NCBI RefSeq assembly: GCF_900102015.1 | Contig: NZ_FNAT01000010.1 | Span: forward strand, 52,653 to 116,652 | From: Limimaricola pyoseonensis | Lineage (GTDB): Bacteria; Pseudomonadota; Alphaproteobacteria; Rhodobacterales; Rhodobacteraceae | Direction: 5' to 3' | DNA: 64,000 nt | Part shown: positions 19,350 to 29,338 of the stretch, piece by piece | Layout of the letters: each line of letters begins with the position of its first letter | Numbering within the stretch: the stretch's first letter is position 1 | Position numbers and translations under genes: made by a program | The notes under the pieces: generated by a model | Database searches by the model: none | What the model saw: the letters and a program-made list of their open reading frames with translations, nothing else | Told to the model about the DNA's origin: nothing

Positions 19350-20281
19350 GCCAGCACCGCCGCGCCGTAGGCGACGTAGAGCGCGGTCAGCGCCACGCCC
19401 CAGCCGCGGGTCACGTCGCGGCCCATGTAGACGAAGGGCACCAGCAGCAGCGAGGCCGCCAGCATCACCCAGACGTCGAAGCCGAGCACGTCCGCGCCCA
19501 CCGGGATCGGGCCCACGAGGCTGGCCACGCCGAGAATGCCGAGAAGGTTGAACATGTTGGAACCGATCACGTTGCCCATCGCCACGTCGGCCTGCCGCCG
19601 GATCGCGGCCATCACCGTGGTCGCGAGTTCCGGCAGCGAGGTGCCGATCGCCACGAGAGTTAGGCCGATCGCGGTCTGCGACACCCCCATCGCCTCGGCG
19701 ATGCTCACCGCGCCGGTCACCAGAAGGTCCGCGCCCAGCGGCAGGCCGATGATGCCAGCCGTCAGATAAGCCGCGATTTTCCAGCCCTTCAGCCCGGGAT
19801 CGGCGCCCTCGACCTCCTCCTCGCTGCGGCCGTTGCGATGTTTCGCCGCGGCCCGGCCGGCATGGATCAGCATCGCCGCCAGCGCCGCCAGCAGCACCAG
19901 CCCGGTCCACCAGCTCAGGCCGCCGGTGAAGGCCAGCGCCATGAACAGAAGCGTCGCCGCGATCATCTGCAGGAAGCTCGACCGCGTGTCGTGGCCGCTG
20001 GCATGCAGCGTGGTGATCAGCGCCGGCACGCCCAGCACCAGAAGCACGTTGGCGACGTTGGAGCCGACCACGTTGCCCAGCGCGATGCCCGGCGCGCCGC
20101 TCAGGATCGCGTCGACGGAGACCAGCAGTTCGGGCGCCGAGGTGCCGAAGGCCACCACGGTGAGCGAGACGATCAGCGCCGGGATGCCGAGCCGGAGCGC
20201 GAGGTTCACCGCGCCCTTCACCAGAGCGTCACCGGCAAAGACCAGGAGCACCAGCCCCGCCGCCACCAACAGCCAATCCAT
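19346..20281 (-). CDS. Calcium/sodium antiporter (CaCA family, YrbG-like)
   Basis: 311 residues with about ten helices and the two inverted alpha-repeats of cation/Ca2+ exchangers: VVAFGTSAPELLVS followed by GNVVGSNVANVLLVLG, and LVAIGTSLPELATT followed by GNVIGSNMFNLLGILG. The paired GTSxPE glutamates bind the cation. A central charged cytoplasmic loop is near residues 150-165. ATG 20281 has AGGA upstream and shares one base with the stop of the preceding small gene. Confidence 0.94.
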   Translation of the reverse strand: MDWLLVAAGLVLLVFAGDALVKGAVNLALRLGIPALIVSLTVVAFGTSAPELLVSVDAILSGAPGIALGNVVGSNVANVLLVLGVPALITTLHASGHDTRSSFLQMIAATLLFMALAFTGGLSWWTGLVLLAALAAMLIHAGRAAAKHRNGRSEEEVEGADPGLKGWKIAAYLTAGIIGLPLGADLLVTGAVSIAEAMGVSQTAIGLTLVAIGTSLPELATTVMAAIRRQADVAMGNVIGSNMFNLLGILGVASLVGPIPVGADVLGFDVWVMLAASLLLVPFVYMGRDVTRGWGVALTALYVAYGAAVLA

Positions 20282-20463
20282 CAAGTCCTGTCCTTTCCAC
20301 AATCGCAGGGGCCGCGGCCGATCCGGGGGCGGCCGCAGGCCGGGCATGTCTTGCCGCCGCCCAGCAGGCCGCGCGGCCCCCTGACCTTGGGCAGGCGCAG
20401 CCGTCCGAACATGGCGAGCACCGCCATGACGACGAGAAACAGCGTGGCGATCTTGATCAGCAT
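20281..20463 (-). CDS. Small membrane protein with C-terminal Cys pairs (zinc-ribbon-like)
   Basis: 60 residues. One N-terminal transmembrane helix (about 3-20) is followed by a basic linker and a short Cys-rich tail, CPACGRPRIGRGPCDCG, which has two CxxC-like pairs that could hold a zinc ion. The gene lies between the S49 peptidase (one-base gap) and the exchanger (overlapping TGATG), so it is embedded in a tight operon. I know no function for it. Confidence 0.75.
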   Translation of the reverse strand: MLIKIATLFLVVMAVLAMFGRLRLPKVRGPRGLLGGGKTCPACGRPRIGRGPCDCGKDRT

Positions 20464-20464
20464 C

Positions 20465-21259
20465 TCAGAGCCCGAAACGGGCGAAGGCCGCGCGGTCCTC
20501 GACCGCGCCCAGAAGATCGCCGGCCAGCGCCGAGCCGAAGCGCGCCAGCAGCGGCTTGCGCTTGGCGTAGCGGCGCAGCCGCACCTTGTCGCCGTAGCGC
20601 GATTTCAACGTGGGCACGAGGTGCCCGATCCCGTCCGCGAGCCCCTTCTCGACCGCCTTCTCGCCGATCCAGATCTCGCCGGTGAAGAGCGACGGATCCT
20701 CCGCCAGCTTGGCGCCGCGCCGGGATTTGACGTGGTCGATGAAGTAGCCGTGCATCTCCTCGAGCCAGCGCTCGAGCCGGGCCACGTCCTCGGGCTTCTC
20801 GGGGCGGAATGGGTCGAGGAAGCTCTTGGATTCACCCGCCGTGTGCACCCGCCGCTCGATGCCCTGCCGCTCGAGGAACTGGTGCGCGCCGAAGCCGGCC
20901 GAGATCACCCCGATCGAGCCCATGATCGAGCCGCGATCGACGAGGATCTCGTCGGCCGCCGTGGCGAGCCAGTAGCCGCCCGAGGCCGCCACGTCCTCGA
21001 CGAAGGCGATGACGGGGATGTTCTTTTCCTCCGACAGCCTGCGGATGCGCGCGGCGATCAGCGCCGACTGCACCGGCGAGCCGCCGGGCGAGTTGACCTC
21101 GATCGCGACGGCGGCGGGCTTGCCGCGCCGGAACGCCTTCTCGATCATCGCGGCGGTGCCCGCGTCGTCGAGCCCCGCGCGCCCCGCGCCGATGGCGCCC
21201 TGAAGGCGGATGACGGAGACCACGGGGGTCTTGGAGCGGAACGGCAGCCAGTTCATCAT
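20465..21259 (-). CDS. S49-family (SppA/SohB-like) membrane-associated peptidase
   Basis: 264 residues, the short single-domain form of signal-peptide peptidase A. The catalytic serine is in DVAASGGYWLAT (about residue 93) and the lysine general base in GESKSFLDPFRP (about residue 145). NSPGGSP and GSIGVI are also present. The usual long N-terminal membrane anchor is absent, so it may be peripherally bound. It is the first gene of the run peptidase, small protein, exchanger, SDR. Confidence 0.92.
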   Translation of the reverse strand: MMNWLPFRSKTPVVSVIRLQGAIGAGRAGLDDAGTAAMIEKAFRRGKPAAVAIEVNSPGGSPVQSALIAARIRRLSEEKNIPVIAFVEDVAASGGYWLATAADEILVDRGSIMGSIGVISAGFGAHQFLERQGIERRVHTAGESKSFLDPFRPEKPEDVARLERWLEEMHGYFIDHVKSRRGAKLAEDPSLFTGEIWIGEKAVEKGLADGIGHLVPTLKSRYGDKVRLRRYAKRKPLLARFGSALAGDLLGAVEDRAAFARFGL

Positions 21260-21308
21260 GGCCTGACATCTAGGCCCCGCCCCGCCCCATCACAAGGTCG
21301 CGCGCCGC

Positions 21309-22070
21309 TCAGGAGCGGATGCGCCAGCCGGTGCGGAAGATCAGCCAGATGATCCCGAGGCAGAGCGCGGTGAAGCCCGAGATCGCCAGAAGGCTCACGC
21401 CGATCGGCACGTCGGCCTGCCCGAAGAAGGACCAGCGGAAGCCCGAGATCAGGTACACCACCGGGTTGAACCGCGTGACGATCTGCCACGCCGGGGGCAG
21501 CATCGAGATCGAGTAGAAGCTGCCGCCCAGGAAGACCAGCGGCGTGATCACCAGCAGCGGGATCAGCTGCAGCTGCTCGAAGTTCCTGGCCCAGATGCCG
21601 ATGATAAAGCCCAGCAGCGAGAAGCTGATGCAGGTCAGCAGCAGGAAGGCCAGCATCGCCAGCGGGCTCTGGATCGTCAGGTCGACGAAGAGCGTCGCGG
21701 TGGCGAGGATGACGAGCCCGATGAACAGCGCCTTGGTCGCCGCCGCCCCGACGAAGCCCAGCGTCACCTCCAGAAAGCTGATCGGCGCCAAGAGATACTC
21801 GTAGATTGTGCCGGTGAACTTCGGGAAGTAGATCGCGAAGCTCGCGTTCGAGGTCGCCTGCGTCATCACCGAGAGCATCACCAGCCCCGGCACGATGAAG
21901 GCCGCGTAGGCGATGCCCTCGACCTCCTGGATGCGGCCGCCGATGGCGGAGCCGAACACCACGAAGTAGAGCGAGGTGGAGATGACCGGCGAGATGAAGC
22001 TCTGCAGCAGGGTGCGGAAGAAGCGGGCCATCTCGGCCTGGTAGATCGCGGATACGGCGCCGAAATTCAT
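21309..22070 (-). CDS. ABC-2 type transporter permease (YadH-like)
   Basis: A 253-residue, six-helix inner-membrane protein beginning [20 protein letters not shown], with the ABC-2 region [17 protein letters not shown]. It is similar in layout to YadH-type exporters. It starts one base inside the ATPase stop (TGATG), so the two are coupled and form one exporter. The substrate is unknown. Confidence 0.92.
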   Translation of the reverse strand: MNFGAVSAIYQAEMARFFRTLLQSFISPVISTSLYFVVFGSAIGGRIQEVEGIAYAAFIVPGLVMLSVMTQATSNASFAIYFPKFTGTIYEYLLAPISFLEVTLGFVGAAATKALFIGLVILATATLFVDLTIQSPLAMLAFLLLTCISFSLLGFIIGIWARNFEQLQLIPLLVITPLVFLGGSFYSISMLPPAWQIVTRFNPVVYLISGFRWSFFGQADVPIGVSLLAISGFTALCLGIIWLIFRTGWRIRS

Positions 22071-22996
22071 CACGCGTCCTCCTTCACGAGGCCCACGAAG
22101 ATCTCTTCGAGGCTGGAATTCGATGTCGAGAGATCGGCGAGCTGCAGCCCCGCCGCCTGAAGGTCGGCCAGAAGCGCGGTTATGCCGGTGCGCTCGGCAT
22201 GGGTGTCGTAGGTGTAGACCAGCGCCTGCCCGCCATCGACGCGCTCCAGCCCGTCGCGGCGCAGGGTCTCGGGCACGTCGTCGACCGGCTCGGCCAGCTC
22301 GATCCTGAGCTCCTTGCGACCCAGGCGCCGCATCAGCTCCTCGGTGCGCTCGACCAGCAGGATCCGGCCCCTCGAGATCACGCCGATCCGGTCGGCGATG
22401 GCCTCGGCCTCCTCGATGTAATGGGTGGTCAGGATGATCGTGACGCCCTCGCCGCGCAGCCGCTCGACCACGCGCCACATGTCCTTGCGCAGCTCGACGT
22501 CGACGCCGGCGGTGGGCTCGTCGAGGAACAGCACGCGCGGGCGGTGCGCCAGCGCCTTGGCGATCAGCACGCGGCGCTTCATGCCGCCCGACAGCTCCAT
22601 CACCTTGGCGTCGCGCTTCTCCCACAGCGACAGGTCGCGCAGCAGGCTCTCGAGATAGGCATCGTCGCGCGGCCGGTCGAACAGCCCGCGCGAGAAGCGG
22701 GCGTTGTTCCAGACGGTCGAGAACGGCTCGAGCGACAGCTCCTGCGGCACGAGGCCGATCATGTCACGAGCCTTGCGCCAGTCGCGCACCACGTCGTGGC
22801 CGCCGACCTCGACCGCGCCGCCCGAGGGCATGGTGATGCCGCAGATGGTCGAGATCAGCGTCGTCTTGCCGGCGCCGTTGGGGCCGAGCAGCGCGATGAT
22901 CTCGCCCTCCTCGATGTCGAGCGTCACGCCGTCGAGCGCGGTGAAGCCGCCGGCATAGGTCTTTGTCAGGTCGCGGACCGACACGATGGGGGGCAT
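22070..22996 (-). CDS. ABC transporter ATP-binding protein (YadG-like)
   Basis: 308 residues with Walker [10 protein letters not shown], the Q-loop VPQE, signature LSGGMKRR, Walker [13 protein letters not shown] and the H-loop TTHY. It also has a C-terminal extension of about 80 residues typical of the DrrA/YadG group. ATG 22996 follows GAAAGGCCCCC. It energises the permease encoded directly downstream. Confidence 0.94.
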   Translation of the reverse strand: MPPIVSVRDLTKTYAGGFTALDGVTLDIEEGEIIALLGPNGAGKTTLISTICGITMPSGGAVEVGGHDVVRDWRKARDMIGLVPQELSLEPFSTVWNNARFSRGLFDRPRDDAYLESLLRDLSLWEKRDAKVMELSGGMKRRVLIAKALAHRPRVLFLDEPTAGVDVELRKDMWRVVERLRGEGVTIILTTHYIEEAEAIADRIGVISRGRILLVERTEELMRRLGRKELRIELAEPVDDVPETLRRDGLERVDGGQALVYTYDTHAERTGITALLADLQAAGLQLADLSTSNSSLEEIFVGLVKEDA

Positions 22997-23027
22997 GGAG
23001 GGGGCCTTTCGCTTGTCGCGCCGGAGA

Positions 23028-23831
23028 CTAGCCGCCGCGGCGCCGCGCGCCAAGCGCGCGCGCCCGCACATCCCCCCCGCCCCGACCGCGCAGCCGCAGC
23101 GCCCAGAGCGCGAGCCCGGGCAGGACCGCCGCGCAGCGCGCGTAGCGCCCCGCCAGCCGGCCCGGCTCCGCTGCCGCCCGCCACAGCCATTCCAGCGCCA
23201 TCCGCCGCACCCAGAGCGGCGCCCGGCGCTGCGTGCCGGCGAGAAAGTCGAGCCCGGCCCCGACCGAGGCGAAACCGAGCTGCGGGTGCCGCGCCCGACC
23301 GAGCGCGGCGAAGCGCTCCTGCCGCGGCGCGCCTAGCGCCACCAGCACCAGCCCCGCGCCGCTGGCCGCCAGCGTGTCGAGCGCGACCCGCGCCGCCGGC
23401 CCCTCGGGCGCGAAGCCCATCGGCGGTGCGATCCGGGCCGCCACCTTCAGCCCCGGAACCGCCCGCTCCAGCACGTCCGCGGCCCGCTCCAGCGCCTCCG
23501 CCCGGCTGCCGAAGAGCGCGACCGGCCGCCCCGCGGCGGCCGCCTCGCGCACCAAGGGCAGCACCAGATCCGAGCCCGGCAGCAGCTCCACCGGCCGCCC
23601 GGCCAGCCGCGACAGCCAGACCACCGGGTTGCCGTCGGCGCAGACGAGGTCCTGCGCGGCATAGGCGGCGCGGAAGGCCGCGTCGCGGCGCAGCTTGGCG
23701 AGGTGGTCGAGATTGAGCGTCGCCAGCGCGAAGCCGCGGCGCTCGCGCAGCCGGGCGCCGACCTCGGCCAGCAGCGCCTGCCGATCCGGCATGTTGACGC
23801 CGATCCGCCCGGAGCCGTTGCGGAATTCCAT
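23028..23831 (-). CDS. WecB/TagA/CpsF-family (GT26) glycosyltransferase
   Basis: 267 residues with the family's [31 protein letters not shown] and [12 protein letters not shown] blocks. Such enzymes add the second sugar (ManNAc/ManNAcA or glucose types) to a lipid-linked polysaccharide primer at the cytoplasmic membrane face. It is transcribed away from the rest of the locus but starts about 160 bases from the divergent oxidoreductase gene that opens the polysaccharide cluster. ATG 23831 (MEFRNGS) follows GGAAGG. Confidence 0.9.
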   Translation of the reverse strand: MEFRNGSGRIGVNMPDRQALLAEVGARLRERRGFALATLNLDHLAKLRRDAAFRAAYAAQDLVCADGNPVVWLSRLAGRPVELLPGSDLVLPLVREAAAAGRPVALFGSRAEALERAADVLERAVPGLKVAARIAPPMGFAPEGPAARVALDTLAASGAGLVLVALGAPRQERFAALGRARHPQLGFASVGAGLDFLAGTQRRAPLWVRRMALEWLWRAAAEPGRLAGRYARCAAVLPGLALWALRLRGRGGGDVRARALGARRRGG

Positions 23832-23989
23832 GCCCTTCCATCCCCGTTTCGCCTGCGCCGCCGCCGGGACTTGGCCCCGGCCCCCGGCTCGCTTAGCGAA
23901 GGGGGCGGCGGGCATGAAACCACCTGGCGGCCATGAATCGGTCGCGTCTTCATGCGACGGATGCGGCGGAATCGGCAAGCGGGGGGCGA

Positions 23990-25120
23990 ATGGGCGAGAC
24001 ACAAAGCCGGGGAGATGTGGCGCTGATCGGCTGCGGCTACGTGGCCGACCTCTACATGCGCAGCCTCAAGGCGCATCCGGGGATCCGGGTGCTGGGCGCG
24101 CATGACCGCGACGCGGCGCGGCAGAAGGCGTTCTGCGCGCATTGGGGCATCCCCGAGCTTCCGGACGCGCCGGCCGCCTGCGCGGCGCTGCCGGCCGACG
24201 GGCTGGTGCTGAACCTGACCAACCCCAAGAGCCACGAGACGGTGATCCGCGGCTGCCTGCGCGCCGGGCGCCATGTCTGGTCGGAAAAGCCCGTCGTGCT
24301 CGACCTCGAGACGGCGCGCGGCCTGCACGACCTGGCGCGGGCGCGCGGGCTGCAGCTGGCCTCCGCGCCCTCCTCGGTGCTGAGCCAGGCCTCGCAGGGG
24401 CTGGGCCGGGCGCTGCGGCTCGGGGTCGGCGGCACGCCCCGGCTGATCTATGCCGAGCTCGACGAGGGCTTCCTGCCGCAGGCGCCCTACAAGGACTGGA
24501 TCAGCGAGAGCGGCGCGCCCTGGCCGGCCGAGGACGAGTTCCGCACCGGCTGCACGCTCGAACATGCCGGCTACTGGCTGTCCTGGCTGATCGCCCATCT
24601 CGGGCCGGTGCGCCGGGTGGTGGCGGCCAGCGCCGAGGTGATCCCCGACAAGCCGGGGCTGCGCCACGCGGCGCCCGACTTCTCGGTCGCGGCGCTGTTC
24701 TTCGAAAGCGGCCCTGTGGCGCGGCTGACCTGCTCGATCGCCGCGCCGCACGACCACCGGCTGCGGGTGGTGGGCGACGAGGGCGTGATCGAGGTGCCGC
24801 GGGCCTGGGACAATTTCGCCCCCGTGCGGCTGCGCCGCCGGCTGCGGCTGCGGCGCCGGCTGATCGAGAGCCCGATCGCGCGCGACCTGTCTCTGAAGGG
24901 GCAGCACCAGCCCCGCCCCGGCCGCCGCGGCTCGGCCGCCATGGATTTCGCGCTCGGCCCGGCCGAGATGCTGGCCGCCATCGCGGCGGGGCGCGACAGC
25001 CGGCTCGCCGGCGACTACGCGCTGCACCTGACCGAGGTGACGCTGGCGATCCAGGAGGGCGCGGCGCGCGACATGACCACCCGCTGTGCGCCGATGGAGC
25101 CGATGCCTTGGGCGGCATGA
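23990..25120 (+). CDS. Gfo/Idh/MocA-family oxidoreductase
   Basis: 376 residues. An N-terminal Rossmann domain (LIGCGYVADLYMRS) and the EKP motif (WSEKPVVLD, about residue 98) are followed by the alpha/beta substrate domain. Members act on nucleotide- or free sugars using NAD(P); here a sugar precursor of the polysaccharide is likely. ATG 23990 (MGETQS) has a GGGGGG ribosome-binding stretch; an in-frame ATG 23933 exists. The stop overlaps the next ATG by four bases. Confidence 0.87.
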   Translation: MGETQSRGDVALIGCGYVADLYMRSLKAHPGIRVLGAHDRDAARQKAFCAHWGIPELPDAPAACAALPADGLVLNLTNPKSHETVIRGCLRAGRHVWSEKPVVLDLETARGLHDLARARGLQLASAPSSVLSQASQGLGRALRLGVGGTPRLIYAELDEGFLPQAPYKDWISESGAPWPAEDEFRTGCTLEHAGYWLSWLIAHLGPVRRVVAASAEVIPDKPGLRHAAPDFSVAALFFESGPVARLTCSIAAPHDHRLRVVGDEGVIEVPRAWDNFAPVRLRRRLRLRRRLIESPIARDLSLKGQHQPRPGRRGSAAMDFALGPAEMLAAIAAGRDSRLAGDYALHLTEVTLAIQEGAARDMTTRCAPMEPMPWAA

Positions 25121-26064
25121 CGCTGCTGATCACCGGGGCGGGCGGCTATCTCGGCAGGGCGCTCGTGGCCGCGGCGCGGGCGCGCGGCCACGCGGTGCGC
25201 GCGCTCACGCGCGGCGCACCGCCCGCCGGCTGGGCCGGCGACAGCGGCATCGAAAGCTGGCAGGCGGATCTTTCCGAGAAGGTGCCACAGGCCGCCTTCG
25301 CCGGCATCGACGCGCTGATCCACGCCGCCGCGCGCATGGGCGGTGACGATGCGGACCACGGCCGCGAGACCGTCGCGCCCACCGGCCCGGTGCTGGAGGC
25401 CGCCGCCCGCGCCGGGGCGCGGCTGGTGCTGGTCAGCTCGATGGCAGTCCCCGGCACCACGGGCCTCGCCCCGATGGCGGTGGTGGACGAAACCACGCCG
25501 CCCGACCCGGACCCCGCGCTCAGGGACGCCTATGCCCGCGCCAAGCTGGCGCAGGAACGCATCGCGCGCGAGGTCGCGGCGAGGCACGGCGCGCCGCTGC
25601 GCATCGTCCGGCCGGGGGCGATCTTCGGGCCGGGCCGGGTCTGGAACGCGCATCTGGGGCCCACGCTCGGGCGGCTGGTGATCGGCCCGCGCCATGCCGG
25701 CGAACTGCCGTTGTGCTGGCGCCCCCATGCCGCGCAGGCGCTGCTGCTGGCGGCCGAGACGCCGCAGGCGCCGGGCGTCGAGGTGATCCACGCGCTCGAC
25801 GACGACCGGCCCGACCGCGCCCGCTACCTCGCCGCGCTCGGCCGGCCCGGCCTGCCGCTGCCTTGGCGCGCCCTTGATCTCGGCGCGGCGGCGCTGGCGC
25901 CCGTGGCGCCGCGCCTGCCCGGCCTGCTGCGCCGCCCGACCCTGCGCGCCCGGCTGATGCCGCTGCGCTACGCCAATGCCCGGCTGCACGCCTTGGGCTG
26001 GCGCGCCGAGGCCGGCTTCGAGGCGGCGATGGCCGCCGCCCTCTCCGGGCGGGACGTCGCATGA
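25117..26064 (+). CDS. NAD-dependent epimerase/dehydratase (extended SDR)
   Basis: 315 residues with the cofactor motif TGAGGYLG and the catalytic pair YARAK (about residue 140). A serine-rich VSSMA strand and RPGAIFGPG follow, as in nucleotide-sugar epimerases/dehydratases. It sits in a four-gene run with 4-base overlaps (oxidoreductase, this gene, GT4, GT2), so it probably shapes a sugar or a lipid-linked sugar of the same product. Its exact reaction is unknown. Confidence 0.85.
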   Translation: MTLLITGAGGYLGRALVAAARARGHAVRALTRGAPPAGWAGDSGIESWQADLSEKVPQAAFAGIDALIHAAARMGGDDADHGRETVAPTGPVLEAAARAGARLVLVSSMAVPGTTGLAPMAVVDETTPPDPDPALRDAYARAKLAQERIAREVAARHGAPLRIVRPGAIFGPGRVWNAHLGPTLGRLVIGPRHAGELPLCWRPHAAQALLLAAETPQAPGVEVIHALDDDRPDRARYLAALGRPGLPLPWRALDLGAAALAPVAPRLPGLLRRPTLRARLMPLRYANARLHALGWRAEAGFEAAMAAALSGRDVA

Positions 26065-27317
26065 CGGCCCGCGGTCCCGTCCTTTGGCTCACCGGCGAGT
26101 ACCCCCGCGCCACCGACACCTTCATCCAGCGCGAGGTGGCGGCGCTGCGCGCGCTGGGCCTCGCGGTCGAGACCGCCTCGGTGCGCCGCACCGATCCCGC
26201 CCACCATGCCGGGGCGGAGCAGAAGGCCGAGGCCGCCGGCACCTTCCACCTGCTGGAAGCGACCCTGCGCCCGACGCGGCTGCTGCGCGCGGCCCTGGCC
26301 GCGCTGCGCCATCCGCGCCGCCTGGCCCGCGCCGCCCGGCTGGCCTGGCGCTGCGCGCCGGGGGGCCTGCGGGGCCGCGCCTACAACATGGTCTACCTCG
26401 CCGAGGCGCTGGTGCTGGCCGCGCATATGCGCGCCCGCGGCATCACCCACCTGCACAACCACATCGCGACCTCGTCGGGCACCGTGGCGATGCTGGCCTC
26501 GGAGGCCTCGGGCATTCCGCACAGCTTCACCCTGCACGGGCCGGATATCTTCTTCGCGCCCGAACGCTGGGCGCTGGGCGACAAGATCGCGCGGGCCGCC
26601 TTCGTCTGCTGCATCTCGGACTTCGCGCGCGCGCAGGCCATGCTGTTCTCGGAGCCCGCGCACTGGGACCGGCTGCACGTGGTGCATTGCGGCGTCGACC
26701 CGGTGCGCTACGCGGGCCCGCCCGGCGGGCCGGACGACCGGCTGCTCTTCGTCGGGCGGCTCGCGGCGGTCAAGGGCGTGCCGGTGCTGCTGCAGGCCCT
26801 GGCCGCCGCGCGGCGCGACCGGCCGGGGCTGCGCCTCGACCTCGTCGGCGACGGCCCCGAGCGCGCCGCGATCGAACGCCTCGCCGCGGCGCTGGGCCTG
26901 GGCGAGGCGGTGCGCTTCCACGGCTATCTCGGGCAGGCGGAGGTGGCGCGGATGCTGGCCGAGACCGGGACGCTGGTGCTGCCCTCCTTCGCCGAAGGGG
27001 TGCCGGTGGTGCTGATGGAGGCGATGGCGGCGGGCCGGCCGGTGATCGCGACGCGGGTGGGCGGCGTGGCCGAACTTGTCCGGCACGACGAGACCGGCCT
27101 CCTGGTCGCGCCGGGCGATCCGGCGGCCCTGGCCGAGGCGATCGGCGCCCTTTCGGGCGATGCCGAAAGGCGCGCGGCGATGGGCCGGACCGGGCGGGCG
27201 AAGGTCGCGGCCGGCTTCGACGCGCGGCAGGAGGCGGCGCGGCTGCTGACGCTGCTGCAAGCCGCGCAGGACCCGGCCCTGCCCCGCCCGCCGCGCCGGC
27301 CGGAGCCGGCGGCATGA
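26061..27317 (+). CDS. GT4-family glycosyltransferase
   Basis: A 418-residue GT-B enzyme. The C-terminal half carries LLFVGRLAAVKG, LVGDGPERAAIE and the E-x7-E retaining motif in PSFAEGVPVVLMEAMAAG; the N-terminal half has LHNHIATSSG. It is a cytoplasmic or peripheral membrane enzyme adding a sugar from a nucleotide donor. The start overlaps the epimerase stop by four bases and the stop overlaps the GT2 start by four. Confidence 0.92.
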   Translation: MTARGPVLWLTGEYPRATDTFIQREVAALRALGLAVETASVRRTDPAHHAGAEQKAEAAGTFHLLEATLRPTRLLRAALAALRHPRRLARAARLAWRCAPGGLRGRAYNMVYLAEALVLAAHMRARGITHLHNHIATSSGTVAMLASEASGIPHSFTLHGPDIFFAPERWALGDKIARAAFVCCISDFARAQAMLFSEPAHWDRLHVVHCGVDPVRYAGPPGGPDDRLLFVGRLAAVKGVPVLLQALAAARRDRPGLRLDLVGDGPERAAIERLAAALGLGEAVRFHGYLGQAEVARMLAETGTLVLPSFAEGVPVVLMEAMAAGRPVIATRVGGVAELVRHDETGLLVAPGDPAALAEAIGALSGDAERRAAMGRTGRAKVAAGFDARQEAARLLTLLQAAQDPALPRPPRRPEPAA

Positions 27318-28318
27318 CCGCTGGGCCGGGCCCTGCCCCTGCCCCCCCCGCGCCGCCGCGCATCGGCGTCGTCGCGATCGGCCGCAACGAGGGGCGCCGT
27401 CTGGCCCGCTGCCTCGCCTCGCTGCGCGGCGCCCGGGTGGTCTATGTCGATTCCGGCTCGACCGATGACAGCCTCGCCGTCGCCCGCGCCGCGGGCGTCG
27501 AAGTGGTGCAGCTCGACATGGCCGCCCCCTTCACCGCGGCGCGGGCGCGCAATGCCGGCTTCGCCGCGCTCATGGCCGGGGATCCGCCCGACTGCGTGCA
27601 GTTCGTCGATGGCGACTGCGCGGTCGAGCCGGGCTGGCTCGAGGCCGCTGCCGCCGCGCTCGCGGCCGATCCCGGCCTCGGCATCGTCACCGGCTGGCGA
27701 CGCGAGATCGCGCCCACCGCCTCGATCTACAACGCCATGGCCGAGTGGGAATGGCACCGCCCCGCCGGCGACGTCGCCGTCTGCGGCGGCGACATGATGC
27801 TGCGCTGCGCCGATTTCGCGCGGCTCAGCGGCTTCGACGCGGCGCTGATCTGCTCGGAGGACGAGGAACTGTGCCTGCGCGTGCGGGCCATGGGACGGCG
27901 GGTGCACCGCCTGCCCCGCACCATGACATGGCACGACGCCGACATGACCCGCCTCGGCCAATGGTGGCGCCGGGCGGTGCGCGCTGGCCACGGCTTCGCC
28001 GAGGTCGGCCGCCGCTATCCCGACCATGTCCGCGCCGAGCGGCGGCGCATGTGGGCCTACGGCGCCGGGCTGCCGGCGCTGGCGCTGGCCGGGGTGCTGG
28101 CCGGCCAGTGGGCCCTGCCGGCGCTGGCGGCGCTGGGCCTGGCGGCGAACTGGGCGAGAAGCGCGCGCAACCTGCGCCGCGACGGGGTGGGCGCGGCGGC
28201 GGCGCGGCGGCAGGCGGTGCTGCTGGTGCTGTCGAAATTCGCGAACCTGCAGGGGGCGCTGATCTTCCATGCCCGGCGGCTGCGCGGCCACGAGATGCGG
28301 CTGATCGAATACAAGTGA
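27314..28318 (+). CDS. GT2-family glycosyltransferase with membrane segment
   Basis: 334 residues. The GT-A fold is marked by VVAIGRNEGRRL, VDSGSTDDS, the DxD-like FVDGD and a ED-containing loop (CSEDEELCLR). A hydrophobic segment near residues 250-285 anchors it to the membrane. This gene ends the tightly coupled four-gene set on the plus strand. Confidence 0.9.
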   Translation: MTAGPGPAPAPPAPPRIGVVAIGRNEGRRLARCLASLRGARVVYVDSGSTDDSLAVARAAGVEVVQLDMAAPFTAARARNAGFAALMAGDPPDCVQFVDGDCAVEPGWLEAAAAALAADPGLGIVTGWRREIAPTASIYNAMAEWEWHRPAGDVAVCGGDMMLRCADFARLSGFDAALICSEDEELCLRVRAMGRRVHRLPRTMTWHDADMTRLGQWWRRAVRAGHGFAEVGRRYPDHVRAERRRMWAYGAGLPALALAGVLAGQWALPALAALGLAANWARSARNLRRDGVGAAAARRQAVLLVLSKFANLQGALIFHARRLRGHEMRLIEYK

Positions 28319-28421
28319 CGCCCGCGCCCCGGTTTCTGCCGAAGAAGGCTGCGCGGCGGGCATGGTTTCGCCCTGCTTCGCGCCCTATGATCGGTCTTCA
28401 CAGGCAAGGGGGCTGGCCGGG

Positions 28422-29333
28422 ATGGCGAAACGCAGCGGACGCGACGGGCGCAGACGGCTCGGGGCCGGGGCACGACAGGAGATGCTGGCGCGGATCGCCG
28501 CCGCCGGCGGCCTGCGCGCGCGCCGCCCCGCCCCCTCCGCCGGGCCGGACCCGGCGGCGGCGGCGCTGCGCGAGGCGGTGCTCGACCTGCAGGCGGCGCG
28601 GCTGCCGCAGCTGCACGACATGTGGGACAGCCTGCCGACCCTGACCGTCGACGCGGCCCGGCTGGAGCGCAACCTCGTGATCGCCGCGGCCCGGCGCGAC
28701 CCGGCGCATGCCGCATTCGACGTGCTGCGCACCCGGCTGCTACGGGCGCTGCGCGACAATGGCTGGCACCGGGTCGCCGTGACCTCGCCGACCGACGGAT
28801 GCGGCAAGACCTTCACCGCCGCCAATCTCGCAGTGTCGCTGTCGCGCTACGAGGGCTGCCGGACGCTGCTGCTCGACCTCGACCTGCGCAGCCCCGGCCT
28901 CGCGCCGACGCTGGGCGTCGCCGCGCCGGGGCCGATCTCGGACTGGCTGCGCGGCGCCGAACCGCTCGAGGCGCATCTGCGGCGCATCGGGCCGAACCCG
29001 CTCGGCATCGGCGGGCTGGGCGTGGCGCTGAACGACCGAGCCGAATCCTTCCCCGCCGAGCTTCTACGCGACCCCGCCACGGGGGCGGCGCTGGCGGCGA
29101 TGCAGGCGGCGCTGTCCCCCGACGTGGTGCTCTACGACCTGCCGCCGGCGCTGGCGCATGACGACGTGGCGGCGTTCCGCGACCAGTATGACGGGGTGCT
29201 GATGGTGGTCGGCGGCGGCCGCAACAGCGCCGAGCAGATCCGCGAGGCGGTGCGCCGGATCGGCGATGACAAGCCGGTGCTGGGGATCATCCTGAACCGT
29301 GCCGAGGAAGAACGCGCCTCGGGCGCGGCCTGA
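28422..29333 (+). CDS. CpsD/CapB-type ATPase of polysaccharide export (BY-kinase-like, no Tyr tail)
   Basis: 303 residues with Walker A SPTDGCGKT, the Walker A' DLDLRSPGL and Walker B VVLYDLPPAL of bacterial tyrosine-kinase-type ATPases that pair with Wzz proteins. The C-terminus (ILNRAEEERASGAA) lacks the usual tyrosine cluster, so autophosphorylation may be absent or located elsewhere. The Wzz-type partner is encoded convergently, starting five bases beyond this stop. ATG 28422 is chosen; ATG 28362 would add 20 unconvincing residues. Confidence 0.86.
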   Translation: MAKRSGRDGRRRLGAGARQEMLARIAAAGGLRARRPAPSAGPDPAAAALREAVLDLQAARLPQLHDMWDSLPTLTVDAARLERNLVIAAARRDPAHAAFDVLRTRLLRALRDNGWHRVAVTSPTDGCGKTFTAANLAVSLSRYEGCRTLLLDLDLRSPGLAPTLGVAAPGPISDWLRGAEPLEAHLRRIGPNPLGIGGLGVALNDRAESFPAELLRDPATGAALAAMQAALSPDVVLYDLPPALAHDDVAAFRDQYDGVLMVVGGGRNSAEQIREAVRRIGDDKPVLGIILNRAEEERASGAA

Positions 29334-29338
29334 CCGGT

